NCBI RefSeq assembly: GCF_001421415.1
Contig: NZ_LMKH01000034.1
Location: 1-64,000, forward strand
Source: Sphingomonas sp. Leaf208
GTDB taxonomy: Bacteria > Pseudomonadota > Alphaproteobacteria > Sphingomonadales > Sphingomonadaceae
Reading direction: 5' to 3'
Length of the DNA: 64,000 nucleotides
Made by a program: the position numbers and the translations under genes. The notes below the pieces were generated by a model. That model saw only the letters and a list, made by a program, of their open reading frames with translations, made no database searches and had not been told where the DNA came from. Positions 52,056 to 60,278 of the stretch are shown here, one piece after another; the stretch's first letter is position 1; each line of letters opens with the position of its first letter.

Positions 52056-54053
52056 ATGCGGTTACGATTTGCAATTCGTACGAGTGCTGCCGTCTGCGTG
52101 GCATTGGGAATGCCGCCAGCGCAGGCAGCCCCCAACCCCGTCGGACCGACCGCCGCCGCGTTCGGCGCTCGTGAAGCCATCCGGCAGATCAGCCTGTCGC
52201 CGGACGGCACGCACGTCGCGCTGGTCGTGCCCACGAACGGCCGCGGCGAAGCGCTTCAGATTGCCGATCTCGTCGCGGGCGGCAATCCGAGGACGATCCT
52301 GACTGCATCGGGAAACCCCGATCATCTCGTCGATTGCCATTGGTCGACCACGACCCGGCTGGTCTGTCAGATGGTCACCGTCGCCGACAATGGCTACAAT
52401 ATACTGGGTTTCAGCCGCGCGATCGCGCTCGATAGCGACGGCGGCAAGATGAAGATATTGACCGCATCCGACAACGCCCGCGCGCTGGACGTGATGCAGG
52501 ACGGCGGCACCGTGATCGACTGGACCGCCGCCGGCGCGGCCGGATCGGTGCTGATGACGCGCAAGTTCGTACCCGAAGTCACGACCGGAACCCATCTAGC
52601 GAACGAGACAGACGGCCTGGGTGTGGAACGAATCGATACCGTCACGCTCGCCCGTCGAACGATCGAACAGCCGCGTGGCGGTGCGGTCGAATATATCAGC
52701 GATGGCCAAGGTGTCGTGCGGATCGTCGGAACGCGTGCCAAGACCGGTATCGGATACGATGCCGCCACCATCAGCTATTCGTATCGCAAACCCGGCGACC
52801 GTGGTTGGCAACCACTCGGCCGCCTGACGATCGGCGGGGGTGGGGATACGGGCTTCAATCCCTATGCCGTCGATTCTGGTCTTAACGTCGCCTATGGTTT
52901 CGACGACAAGGACGGCCGGACCGCGCTCTATAAAATCGCGCTGGACGGCAGCTTGAAGCGCGAGGTCGTCCTTGCTCGAGCCGATGTCGACGTCGACCAG
53001 TTGATCAGGATCGGGCGACAGAAGCGCGTGGTCGGCGCGTCCTATGCTACCGATCGCCGCGAGACGGAGTTCTTCGACCCAGCGTTGCGGGCCCTCGCCG
53101 CGTCACTGCGAAAGGCACTGCCCGGCCAACCTCTGATCACGTTCGTTGACGCGAGCAGCGACGAAAGCAAGCTGTTGCTGTTCGCCGGCAGCGACGTCGA
53201 TCCCGGTCGCTACTATCTGCTCGATCGGGCGACGCGAAAGATGGAGGAAGTGCTGCCCGCACGGCCGCAACTTGCAAAGACCACGCTCGCCAGCGTCAAG
53301 CCGATCACCTTCCGTGCCGCCGACGGGACCATGATCCCCGGTTATTTGACCTTACCCGCCGGCAGCACGGGGAAAGGGTTGCCGGCGATCGTGATGCCCC
53401 ACGGCGGCCCCGGTGACCGGGACGAGTGGGGCTTCGACTGGCTCTCGCAATTCTTCGCGGCGCGCGGGTTCGCGGTGCTGCAACCGAACTTCCGCGGATC
53501 GACAGGCTATGGATCGGCCTGGTTCAAGAAGAATGGCTTCCAGTCCTGGCGCACCGCGATCGGCGATGTCGACGACGCAGGCCGCTGGCTGGTATCACAG
53601 GGCATCACGGTACCGGACAAACTCGCGATCGTCGGCTGGTCGTATGGCGGCTATGCGGCACTGCAATCGTCGGTGGTGGATCCGGGTCTGTTCAAGGCGA
53701 TCGTCGCGATCGCGCCGGTCACCGATCTCGATAGCCTCCGCGAAGAGTCGCGGAACTATAGCAACTTCAAGATGGTCGACGCCTTTATCGGGCAGGGCCC
53801 ACACATTCGCGAAGGCTCGCCTGCGCGCAATGCCGACAAGATCAAGGTGCCGGTCCTGCTGTTCCACGGCGACAAGGACCGCAACGTCGGGATCGGTGAA
53901 TCCCGGCTGATGGCGAGCCGGCTAAAATCGGTCGGGGGCAAGGTCGAGCTGGTCGAGTTCGCCGGGCTGGATCACCAACTTGACGACGCAAGTGCGCGGA
54001 CGACCATGCTGACGAAAGCGGATGCATTCCTTCGGGCGTCACTCGGCATGTAA
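52056..54053 (+). CDS. S9 family peptidase (prolyl oligopeptidase/DPP-type)
   Basis: The 665-residue exported serine peptidase has a signal peptide (MRLRFAIRTSAAVCVALGMPPAQA), a beta-propeller of roughly 370 residues and an alpha/beta-hydrolase domain. The catalytic Ser is in AIVGWSYGGYAAL (Ser about residue 530), the oxyanion region in MPHGGPGDRDEWGFDWLSQFFAARGFAVLQPNFRGSTGYG, the Asp in LLFHGDKDRNV and the His in GLDHQLDDAS. It cleaves short peptides, typically after proline, in the periplasm. GGGGGGAAA precedes the ATG. It is divergent from the M28 gene and ends at a strong terminator shared with rpsD. Confidence 0.92.
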   Translation: MRLRFAIRTSAAVCVALGMPPAQAAPNPVGPTAAAFGAREAIRQISLSPDGTHVALVVPTNGRGEALQIADLVAGGNPRTILTASGNPDHLVDCHWSTTTRLVCQMVTVADNGYNILGFSRAIALDSDGGKMKILTASDNARALDVMQDGGTVIDWTAAGAAGSVLMTRKFVPEVTTGTHLANETDGLGVERIDTVTLARRTIEQPRGGAVEYISDGQGVVRIVGTRAKTGIGYDAATISYSYRKPGDRGWQPLGRLTIGGGGDTGFNPYAVDSGLNVAYGFDDKDGRTALYKIALDGSLKREVVLARADVDVDQLIRIGRQKRVVGASYATDRRETEFFDPALRALAASLRKALPGQPLITFVDASSDESKLLLFAGSDVDPGRYYLLDRATRKMEEVLPARPQLAKTTLASVKPITFRAADGTMIPGYLTLPAGSTGKGLPAIVMPHGGPGDRDEWGFDWLSQFFAARGFAVLQPNFRGSTGYGSAWFKKNGFQSWRTAIGDVDDAGRWLVSQGITVPDKLAIVGWSYGGYAALQSSVVDPGLFKAIVAIAPVTDLDSLREESRNYSNFKMVDAFIGQGPHIREGSPARNADKIKVPVLLFHGDKDRNVGIGESRLMASRLKSVGGKVELVEFAGLDHQLDDASARTTMLTKADAFLRASLGM

Positions 54054-54060
54054 CGCAACG

Positions 54061-54092
54061 AAAAAGGGCGGCCCCACAGGACCGCCCTTTTC
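54061..54092. terminator. Bidirectional terminator between the S9 peptidase and rpsD
   Basis: AAAAGGGCGG (54062-54071) pairs with CCGCCCTTTT (54082-54091), giving A- and T-runs on the two sides. It serves the convergent S9 and rpsD genes. Confidence 0.88.
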
Positions 54093-54115
54093 CTCGTATC
54101 GATCGTACCGAAAGA

Positions 54116-54730
54116 TCAGCGCGAGTAGAACTCGACGACCAGATTCGGCTCCATCTTCACCGGGTAAGGCACTTCGTCGAGCGTCGGGACGCGCGTGAAG
54201 GTGACCTTGGCCGCGCCGTCGGTGGCGACGTAATCGGGGATCTCACGCTCGGCAAGGCTCTGCGCTTCCATGACCAGCGCCATTTCCTGCGCCTTGGTGC
54301 CCAGCGTGATCTCGTCGCCGACGAAGCAGCGACGCGAGGCGATGTTGCACTTCACGCCGTTGACGCGGATGTGGCCGTGCGAGACGATCTGGCGTGCCGC
54401 GAAGATCGTCGGCGCGAACTTGGCGCGGTAGACGATCATGTCGAGGCGCTGCTCGAGCAGGCCGATCAGGTTCTGCGAGGTATCGCCCTTCAGACGCGCA
54501 GCCTCGTGGTAGCACGCACGGAATTGCTTCTCGGTCACGTCGCCATAATAGCCCTTGAGCTTCTGCTTGGCGCGCAGCTGAATACCGAAATCGCTGACCT
54601 TGCCCTTGCGGCGCTGGCCGTGCTGGCCCGGGCCGTATTCACGCTTGTTGACCGGCGACTTGGGACGACCCCAGATGTTCTCGCCCATACGGCGATCGAG
54701 TTTGTACTTCGCGCTTTGACGCTTCGACAT
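54116..54730 (-). CDS. rpsD: 30S ribosomal protein S4
   Basis: S4 binds 16S rRNA early in 30S assembly. The 204-residue product from the ATG at 54730 begins [56 protein letters not shown] (about 27-61) is typical of the bacterial protein, and [20 protein letters not shown] is the S4 RNA-binding domain. The frame to 54832 is rejected because it is not conserved with S4 and precedes the well-known MSKR start. It is a single gene, bounded by the terminator at 54061. Confidence 0.97.
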   Translation of the reverse strand: MSKRQSAKYKLDRRMGENIWGRPKSPVNKREYGPGQHGQRRKGKVSDFGIQLRAKQKLKGYYGDVTEKQFRACYHEAARLKGDTSQNLIGLLEQRLDMIVYRAKFAPTIFAARQIVSHGHIRVNGVKCNIASRRCFVGDEITLGTKAQEMALVMEAQSLAEREIPDYVATDGAAKVTFTRVPTLDEVPYPVKMEPNLVVEFYSR

Positions 54731-54911
54731 AGTATAGCCTTTGCAAATGCAAACAACGTTGGTCCCGGTATCGCTCTGCTGGTCGTCGTTAAGACAAGGC
54801 AGGGCCACCGCTTCACCGGGGTGCAGGGCCATTGCGAAGGCGGGCGCCTAGACGGGGGGCGGTCCAGAGTCAAGCTGGACAGGCCGGATGGGGCTCGGCA
54901 AGAGACGGCGC

Positions 54912-55211
54912 ATGACCATTCTCCCCGGCCCCGATTGCACCACCATGACCGAGGTCCGCGCGGGCGTCGACACGCTCGACCGCGACTTGGTCGCGCTGCT
55001 CGCGAGACGCTTCGCGTACATGGACGCCGCCGCACGCATCAAGCCCGAGCGCGGACATGTGCGCGATGAGGCGCGGAAGACGCAGGTGATCCAGAACGCG
55101 CGGGCTGAGGCGATGAGGCTCGGGGTGCCGGACGCGGTGGTCGTGGATTTGTGGGAGACGCTGGTAGAAGCCTCGATCGCCTATGAACTGGCCGCGTTCG
55201 ACCGCCGCTAG
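54912..55211 (+). CDS. Chorismate mutase (AroQ type)
   Basis: This small AroQ-fold chorismate mutase (or isochorismate pyruvate lyase-like protein) converts chorismate to prephenate in Phe/Tyr synthesis. The all-helical 99-residue product from the ATG at 54912 has TEVRAGVDTLDRDLVALLARRFAYMDAAARIK, the first helix with the active-site Arg residues, and RDEARKTQVIQNARAEAMRLGVPDAVVVDLWETLVEASIAYELAAFDRR. An ATG at 54945 (MTEVRAGV) would match the usual family length of about 90; an upstream frame at 54888 is also open. It is divergent from rpsD. Confidence 0.88.
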   Translation: MTILPGPDCTTMTEVRAGVDTLDRDLVALLARRFAYMDAAARIKPERGHVRDEARKTQVIQNARAEAMRLGVPDAVVVDLWETLVEASIAYELAAFDRR

Positions 55212-55240
55212 GATAACGCACGCCCCCTCGAGATAAGGCA

Positions 55241-55347
55241 CTCCCCTCCCTGGAAGGGAGGGGATGGGGGTGGGGCGGCCTCGCAACTGCCGCTACGCCT
55301 GCCAAGCAGCCGACCCACCCCCGGCCCCTCCCTTCCAGGGAGGGGGG
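55241..55347. repeat. Family G paired palindrome (copy 2)
   Basis: CTCCCCTCCCTGGAAGGGAG on the left and CTCCCTTCCAGGGAGGGG on the right, with GGGGGTGGGGCGGCC and CCGACCCACCCCC as inner arms, as at 49209-49315. It lies between chorismate mutase and trmJ. Confidence 0.87.
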
Positions 55348-55375
55348 AAGAGGTGCGCCTATTTGGGGAGGGAAC

Positions 55376-56500
55376 TCAGCCCCGCGGCCTCTTCCCCGCC
55401 AGCGACGACAACACCCCGCGGAGAGTCCGGATCTCCTGGCTCGACCAGCCCGGCTTGGTCAGCAGAGTCCGCAGGGTCCGCCGCGTCGACTGCATCTTGT
55501 CGGGCAGGTGGAAGAACCCCGCCCCCATCAGCATCGCATCGAGCTGCCCGATCATCCCATCGAGTTCCTCCTGCGGTGCGGGCGGCATGATCGGGTTGAT
55601 CGACGGCTGCGACAGCTCACGCTCGGCGGTGAGGCCCTTCGACCATTCATACGCGACCAGGATCACCGCCTGGGCGAGGTTGAGCGAGCCGAACTCAGGA
55701 TTGATCGGCACCGTGATGATCGTCCGCGCGACCGCAACGTCGTCGGTTTCGAGGCCGGAGCGCTCGGGCCCGAACAGGATCGCCGAACGGCCGGGGGCGG
55801 CGTGGATCTCGGTCGCGGCCCGTTCGGGGGTGACGACCGGCTTGGTCACACCGCGCTTGCGGACGGTGGTGGCGAACACCTGCGCGCAGTCGGCGGTGGC
55901 GGCGGCGACGCTGTCGTAGACCTTCGCGTTTTGCAGCACGATGTCGGCACCGCTGGCGGCGGGACCGGCGGAAGGGTTGGGCCAGCCGTCTCTCGGGGAG
56001 ACGAGGCGCATCTCGGTCAGGCCGAAGTTGAGCATGGCGCGCGCGGCCTTGCCGATGTTTTCGCCGAGTTGCGGGCGGACGAGGACAATGACGGGGGGCG
56101 GGGTCGATGTGCCGACCGTCGCTTCCTCGCCCATACCAGCCTGCTCGCCCTCCCCATCCCGTTCGTCCCGAGTAGAGGTCGAGCTTGTCGAGACCTCGTA
56201 TCGAGGGATAGGTTCGGAATGCTCAGGCTTCCGCGCCGCCGCCGACACTGCCGCCCAGTCATCGCGGAACAGCGCTTCCTTCTTCTTCCGCGACCAATCC
56301 TTCACCTGGAACTCCGCCGCGAGCGCTTCCTGCCGTGAGGGGAATTCCTGGCTCCACATCAGCGTCACCGGGCGTCGCGTCTGCGTGTATCCCGGGATTT
56401 CTCCGAGATTGTGCTGGCCGACCCGTCGCTCCAGATCGTCGGTATGTCCGGTATAATAACTGTCGTCGGCGCAGCGCACCACATAAGCCCAGAATGTCAT
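55376..56500 (-). CDS. trmJ: GIY-YIG nuclease domain fused by a translated repeat to tRNA methyltransferase TrmJ
   Basis: A single 374-codon frame holds two unrelated proteins. Residues 1-96 are a small GIY-YIG nuclease (WAYVVRCADDSYYTGHTDDLERRVGQHN, then SRQEALAAEFQVKDWSRKKKEAL with the metal-binding Glu). Residues about 97-116 (IPRYEVSTSSTSTRDERDG) are the translated family H repeat. The rest is the SpoU-type rRNA/tRNA methyltransferase TrmJ, with the knot motifs GENIGKAARAMLNFGL, LFGPERSGLETDD and SLNLAQAVILVAYEW. An internal ATG at 56134 gives a normal 252-residue TrmJ, so TrmJ may be made alone. TrmJ 2'-O-methylates tRNA position 32. Whether the fusion protein exists is unknown. Confidence 0.88.
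   Translation of the reverse strand: MTFWAYVVRCADDSYYTGHTDDLERRVGQHNLGEIPGYTQTRRPVTLMWSQEFPSRQEALAAEFQVKDWSRKKKEALFRDDWAAVSAAARKPEHSEPIPRYEVSTSSTSTRDERDGEGEQAGMGEEATVGTSTPPPVIVLVRPQLGENIGKAARAMLNFGLTEMRLVSPRDGWPNPSAGPAASGADIVLQNAKVYDSVAAATADCAQVFATTVRKRGVTKPVVTPERAATEIHAAPGRSAILFGPERSGLETDDVAVARTIITVPINPEFGSLNLAQAVILVAYEWSKGLTAERELSQPSINPIMPPAPQEELDGMIGQLDAMLMGAGFFHLPDKMQSTRRTLRTLLTKPGWSSQEIRTLRGVLSSLAGKRPRG
56153..56212 (+). repeat. Family H repeat, copy 1 (inside the trmJ frame)
   Basis: It starts CCCATCCCGTTCGTCCCGAG and ends TATCGAGGGATAGG; it contains the internal hairpin GAGGTC...GACCTC. It is translated as the linker of the fused protein and is inverted relative to the copy at 56509. 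Confidence 0.88.
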
Positions 56501-56508
56501 GGGTGGGG

Positions 56509-56568
56509 CTTATCCCTCGATACGCCGTCTCGACAAGCTCGACGTCTACTCGGGACGAACGGAATGGG
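56509..56568 (-). repeat. Family H repeat, copy 2 (upstream of the GIY-YIG frame)
   Basis: It is the inverted counterpart of 56153-56212, with five mismatches in 60. It begins eight bases upstream of the GIY-YIG start codon. Confidence 0.88.
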
Positions 56569-56667
56569 GGGTGGCGGGCCTTATTTTATAATGGGGTGTG
56601 AGGGCACGAATGCGCCGATGAGGATGGGGCCTCACGCCGATCCACTGTCGCTCATCCACTCCCCTAC

Positions 56668-56720
56668 CCCGTTCGTCCCGAGTAGCGATCGAGCGAAGTC
56701 GAGAGCGCGTATCGAAGGAC
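56668..56720 (+). repeat. Family H repeat, copy 3 (degenerate)
   Basis: CCCCGTTCGTCCCGAGTAGC continues as CGATCGAGCGAAGTCGAGAG and ends TATCGAAGGAC. It has the same orientation as copy 1 but a different central part and lies 16 bp from nrdR's 3' end. Confidence 0.78.
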
Positions 56721-56735
56721 AAATAAGGGAGCGCA

Positions 56736-57200
56736 TCACTCAGCCCGCCCAACCTCCTCCACGCTCCCGGCAAAAGCCTCGAAGTCCTTCGCCTCGCTGA
56801 AATCCCGGTACACACTCGCAAACCGGATATACGCCACCGAATCGAGCCCCTTGAGCCCGTCCATCACCATCTCGCCGATCCGCTTAGACGTGACGTCGTT
56901 CTCGCCCAGCGTCTCCAGCCGACGCTGGATTCCACTCACCAGCTTCTCGATCCGCCCAGCTTCGATTGCCCGCTTCCTGGTCGCGATCGACAACGACCTG
57001 AGCAGCTTCTCGCGATCGAATGGCTCCCTGCGCCCCTCGCTCTTCAACACGAACAGCTCGCGCAGCTGGATTCGCTCGAACGTCGTGAAACGCGCGGCGC
57101 ACCCCTCGCACTGGCGCCGCCGTCGGATCGCCGCCCCGTCTTCGGTGGGGCGGCTGTCCTTTACCTGGCTGTCTTCATGTCCGCAGAAGGGGCAGCGCAT
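56736..57200 (-). CDS. nrdR: Transcriptional repressor NrdR
   Basis: NrdR represses ribonucleotide reductase genes by sensing ATP and dATP. The 154-residue product begins [43 protein letters not shown], the zinc ribbon with CxxC at about residues 3-6 and CEGC at 31-34. The ATP-cone domain follows (about 45-135), including [20 protein letters not shown] and [14 protein letters not shown]. Its ATG follows immediately after the stop of the small gene at 57201. Confidence 0.96.
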   Translation of the reverse strand: MRCPFCGHEDSQVKDSRPTEDGAAIRRRRQCEGCAARFTTFERIQLRELFVLKSEGRREPFDREKLLRSLSIATRKRAIEAGRIEKLVSGIQRRLETLGENDVTSKRIGEMVMDGLKGLDSVAYIRFASVYRDFSEAKDFEAFAGSVEEVGRAE

Positions 57201-57380
57201 TCAGACCTTCTTCTTGCCCTTGTAGTACGCGTAGCCCGCGCCTGCGAGTGCACCGAAGATCGGGCCGATCACCGGTACCGGGATCGCGACGACCGCGCCG
57301 AGCGCGCTCCACTTGGCCATGCTCTTGCCGAGGCCGGGGGTCGCCTTGATGTCGTTCTGGACGTCGTCGAACTTCGACAT
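57201..57380 (-). CDS. 59-residue small membrane-associated protein
   Basis: The product (59 residues; too short for many gene finders) begins MSKFDDVQNDIKATPGLGKS, has one hydrophobic Gly/Ala/Pro-rich segment (LGAVVAIPVPVIGPIFGALAGAGYAYY, about 27-53), and ends in a Lys-rich KGKKKV. Its TGA is followed at once by the nrdR ATG, and glyA ends 5 bp upstream in transcript order (57386). I do not recognise a family. The tight packing between glyA and nrdR suggests that it is co-transcribed and translated. The basic C-terminal end resembles that of membrane anchors. Confidence 0.72.
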   Translation of the reverse strand: MSKFDDVQNDIKATPGLGKSMAKWSALGAVVAIPVPVIGPIFGALAGAGYAYYKGKKKV

Positions 57381-57385
57381 GCTAC

Positions 57386-58696
57386 TTATCCTTGATAGAT
57401 CGGGAAGCGCGCGCAGAGTGCACGAACACGCGTCCGAACGTCCGCCTCGACTTCGGGGTCCCCATGCTCGCCCTTTTTCGCGAGGCCGTCCAGCACGTCG
57501 GCGACCATGTTACCGATCTCGCGGAACTCGGCCGGGCCGAAGCCACGCGTCGTACCCGCGGGTGAGCCGACGCGGATGCCGCTCGTCTTCACCGGCGGCA
57601 GCGGATCGTTGGGAATGCCGTTCTTGTTGCAGGTGATCCCCGCACGTTCCAGCGCCTCGTCCGCATCACGGCCGGTGATCCCCAGCGGCGTGAGATCGAT
57701 CAGCGCGAGATGCGTGTCGGTGCCGCCCGAGACCACGTCCGAGCCGCGTTCCTTGAGCGTCGCCGCCAGAACCTTCGCGTTCTCGACGACCGCAGCGATG
57801 TAGCTCTTGAAATCGGGCTGCAGCGCCTCGCCGAACGCGACCGCCTTCGCCGCGATCACATGCATGAGCGGCCCGCCCTGAAGCCCCGGGAACACCGCCG
57901 AGTTGATCTTCTTCGCGATCGCCTCGTCATTGGTCATGATCATGCCACCGCGGGGACCCCGCAGCGTCTTGTGCGTGGTGGTCGTCACGACATGCGCATG
58001 GCCGAACGGCGTCGGGTGCAGGCCCGCTGCGACGATGCCGGCGAAATGCGCCATGTCGACCATGAAATACGCGCCGACCTTGTCCGCGATCGCGCGGAAC
58101 TTGGCGAAGTCGATCGTCCGCGGATACGCCGAGCCGCCCGCGATGATCAGTTTCGGCTGATGCTCGACCGCCAGCGCCTCGACCTGGTCGTAGTCGATCA
58201 GGTGCGTGGTCGCGTCGACGCCGTACTGGACCGCGTTGAACCACTTGCCCGACATCGCCGGCTTCGCGCCATGCGTCAGGTGACCGCCCGCATCGAGGCT
58301 CATGCCGAGGATCGTGTCGCCCGGCTTGACCAGCGCGAGCATCACCGCGCCGTTCGCCTGCGCGCCCGAATGCGGCTGAACGTTGACGAACCCGCAGCCG
58401 AAGATCTGCTTGGCGCGCTCTATCGCGAGCGTCTCGACCGTGTCGGACGGCGCACAGCCCTGGTAATAGCGCTTGCCCGGATAGCCTTCCGCGTACTTGT
58501 TCGTGAACACCGAGCCCTGCGCCTCGAGCACAGCCTTCGAGACGATGTTCTCCGACGCGATCAGTTCGATCTGCGTCTGCTCGCGTTCCAGTTCGGCAGC
58601 GACGCCGGCGAATACGGCAGCGTCCGCATCGGCGAGGCCGCGCGTGAAAAAGCCGTCGGGCTGGACGTCGTGGAGTTCGCGGGGCTGAGTGCTCAT
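57386..58696 (-). CDS. glyA: Serine hydroxymethyltransferase
   Basis: GlyA interconverts serine and glycine and feeds one-carbon units to tetrahydrofolate. The 436-residue product from the ATG at 58696 ([17 protein letters not shown]) has a PLP lysine in [17 protein letters not shown] (about residue 243), [36 protein letters not shown] and [12 protein letters not shown]. The longer frame to 58774 is rejected. The start overlaps the rpiB stop (ATGA). The order rpiB-glyA-nrdR is common in alphaproteobacteria. Confidence 0.97.
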   Translation of the reverse strand: MSTQPRELHDVQPDGFFTRGLADADAAVFAGVAAELEREQTQIELIASENIVSKAVLEAQGSVFTNKYAEGYPGKRYYQGCAPSDTVETLAIERAKQIFGCGFVNVQPHSGAQANGAVMLALVKPGDTILGMSLDAGGHLTHGAKPAMSGKWFNAVQYGVDATTHLIDYDQVEALAVEHQPKLIIAGGSAYPRTIDFAKFRAIADKVGAYFMVDMAHFAGIVAAGLHPTPFGHAHVVTTTTHKTLRGPRGGMIMTNDEAIAKKINSAVFPGLQGGPLMHVIAAKAVAFGEALQPDFKSYIAAVVENAKVLAATLKERGSDVVSGGTDTHLALIDLTPLGITGRDADEALERAGITCNKNGIPNDPLPPVKTSGIRVGSPAGTTRGFGPAEFREIGNMVADVLDGLAKKGEHGDPEVEADVRTRVRALCARFPIYQG

Positions 58697-59127
58697 GCGG
58701 GGACCTTTAACTTGTCGACACGGAGTTGATGACGGCCGCCGGCGAAATCGGCGGTCAGGAAAGCTTCGACGCACGCCTTCGCCATTTCCTCGCCGATCAG
58801 GCGTGCGCCCATCGCGATGGCGTTGGCGTCGTTATGGATGCGCGCAAGGCTCGCCGACAGCGGTTCGGAGACGAGTGCGCAGCGGCAGGCGGGATTGCGG
58901 TTGGCGGCAATCGAAATGCCGATCCCGGAGCCGCACAGCGCGATGCCGCGCTCGGCGCTACCATCGGCGATCGCTGACGCAAGCTTGAACCCATAGTCAG
59001 GATAATCGACGCTGGCGGTACCCTCAGGCCCGAGATCGAGCACGTCATGCCCCGCCTCGCGCAGCCACGTGGCGAGCACCGCTTTCAACGAAACGGCGGC
59101 GTGATCGGACGCGATGGCGATGCGCAC
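58693..59127 (-). CDS. rpiB: Ribose 5-phosphate isomerase B
   Basis: RpiB interconverts ribose 5-phosphate and ribulose 5-phosphate. The product is 144 residues from the GTG at 59127 ([22 protein letters not shown]), with [47 protein letters not shown]: the catalytic Cys is in ALCGSGIG (about residue 66) and the substrate-binding residues are in [26 protein letters not shown] [18 protein letters not shown] completes it. The frame to 59271 is spurious. ATGA overlap with glyA. Confidence 0.94.
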   Translation of the reverse strand: MRIAIASDHAAVSLKAVLATWLREAGHDVLDLGPEGTASVDYPDYGFKLASAIADGSAERGIALCGSGIGISIAANRNPACRCALVSEPLSASLARIHNDANAIAMGARLIGEEMAKACVEAFLTADFAGGRHQLRVDKLKVPA

Positions 59128-59273
59128 CTGGCGTATTCCTGTGACGGGAGATCGGGTGCCCAGCCCCCTACCCCCCCGAGCCGGAATTTGCCACACCTGT
59201 TCGCGGGCGCTTTCGTCAGGATGGCGCGTTAAGGTCAGGAATGACGTCGAACGAGACCGTAAAGGAGACATTC

Positions 59274-59699
59274 ATGAAGGCCCTCACCCTGCTTGCCGCC
59301 GCCGCGCTGACCGCATGTTCCGGCCCGGCCCCCGATACCAGCAGCGACGGCAACATGACGTCCGCCGGATCGGTCGAACGCAAGGTCGCCGCTCCCAAGC
59401 CTAAACCGGCGCCCGACTACACCGGTCGTTGGATCGGCGTCGAAGGCATGGTCCTCGACGTAGCCCCGACCGCCACCGCCGGCCACTACGCACTGACCAT
59501 GCAGTGGGACCTCGACAACAAGGGCAAGTTCGACGGCATCGCGACCGGCGACACGATAGCGTTCGATCGCGGTGGCGTCCGCGAAACGCTGCGCCCGACC
59601 AACGGCGACGCGACCGGGCTCAAATATCTGTTCGGCAAAACCGACTGCCTCACCGTCAAGCCCGGCGAAGGCTATTGCCGCGACGGACTTAGCCGCTAG
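59274..59699 (+). CDS. Putative small lipoprotein, function unknown
   Basis: The 141-residue product from the ATG at 59274 has a lipoprotein signal peptide (MKALTLLAAAALTAC) with Cys at residue 15 and GGAG five bases upstream. A Pro/Lys linker leads to a beta-rich C-terminal domain with DYTGRWIGVEGMVLDVAPTA and KTDCLTVKPGEGYCRDG, two Cys likely to pair. I do not recognise the family. It precedes an ECF sigma factor on the same strand by 9 bp (stop to GTG), so it may be part of an envelope-stress regulon. Confidence 0.8.
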   Translation: MKALTLLAAAALTACSGPAPDTSSDGNMTSAGSVERKVAAPKPKPAPDYTGRWIGVEGMVLDVAPTATAGHYALTMQWDLDNKGKFDGIATGDTIAFDRGGVRETLRPTNGDATGLKYLFGKTDCLTVKPGEGYCRDGLSR

Positions 59700-59708
59700 G
59701 TTCCGCCC

Positions 59709-60278
59709 GTGACCCGAGCCTATCCAGACGCCGACGCCGCCCGCGCGCACCTCTCCGAGGTGCTTCTGCGCACCGGCCAGGAGGACCGCGACGCGTTTCG
59801 CGAACTCTATACGCTGACCAGCGCGAAGCTTTTCGGGATCACCCACCGTATCTGTGGCAACGCCCAAGCCGCGGAGGATGTGCTGCACGAGGTCTATCTC
59901 ACGATCTGGAAACGCGCCGGTGCCTGGGAACCCGGTCGCGCGAGCCCGATAACCTGGTTGGCGACGATCGCGCGCAACCGCGCCATCGACTGGCAGCGCG
60001 CACAGGGCGTCCGCCGTACGAGTCCGCTAGACGATGCGCCGGACATCGCCGATCCCGGCGAGGGTGCCGAGGCGGGGATGCTCGCGAGCGAGTCATCGCG
60101 CGAACTGATCGAGTGCCTGAACGGTCTCGAACCGCAGCAGCGCGACGCGATCCGCACCGCATTCTTCGACGGCATCACCTATGCCGAGCTCGCGATCAAG
60201 CGCGCCGTGCCGCTGGGCACGATGAAGAGCTGGGTCCGCCGCGGCCTCGCCCGCCTGAAGGATTGCCTCGATGGTTGA
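59709..60278 (+). CDS. ECF-type RNA polymerase sigma factor
   Basis: The 189-residue sigma-70 family (ECF) factor starts at a GTG. Region 2 contains DRDAFRELYTLTSAKLFGITHRICGNAQAAEDVLHEVYLTIWKR and region 4 contains CLNGLEPQQRDAIRTAFFDGITYAELAIKRAVPLGTMKSWVRRGLARLKDCL. The type resembles SigK/RpoE-like factors controlled by RskA anti-sigma proteins. Its stop overlaps the anti-sigma gene by 8 bp, the usual arrangement. Confidence 0.93.
   Translation: MTRAYPDADAARAHLSEVLLRTGQEDRDAFRELYTLTSAKLFGITHRICGNAQAAEDVLHEVYLTIWKRAGAWEPGRASPITWLATIARNRAIDWQRAQGVRRTSPLDDAPDIADPGEGAEAGMLASESSRELIECLNGLEPQQRDAIRTAFFDGITYAELAIKRAVPLGTMKSWVRRGLARLKDCLDG

Larger units (their letters stand above)
56153..56568. 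mobile_element. Candidate mobile module: GIY-YIG gene between inverted copies of a 60-bp repeat
   Basis: Bases 56153-56212 and the reverse complement of 56509-56568 match at 55 of 60 positions, and between them lies the GIY-YIG frame (56500 to about 56213). The outer ends both read CCCAT(C/T)CCGTTCGTCCCGAG and the inner ends TATCGAGGGATA. The one copy is translated as the linker to TrmJ, the other overlies the upstream region. A third, more degraded copy lies at 56668-56720. Autonomous mobility is inferred, not seen. Confidence 0.5.

Noticed and set aside
49786..52302. 838-codon plus-strand frame
   Set aside because: Spans the antisense of the agmatine-deiminase-like and M28 genes; no domain of its own.
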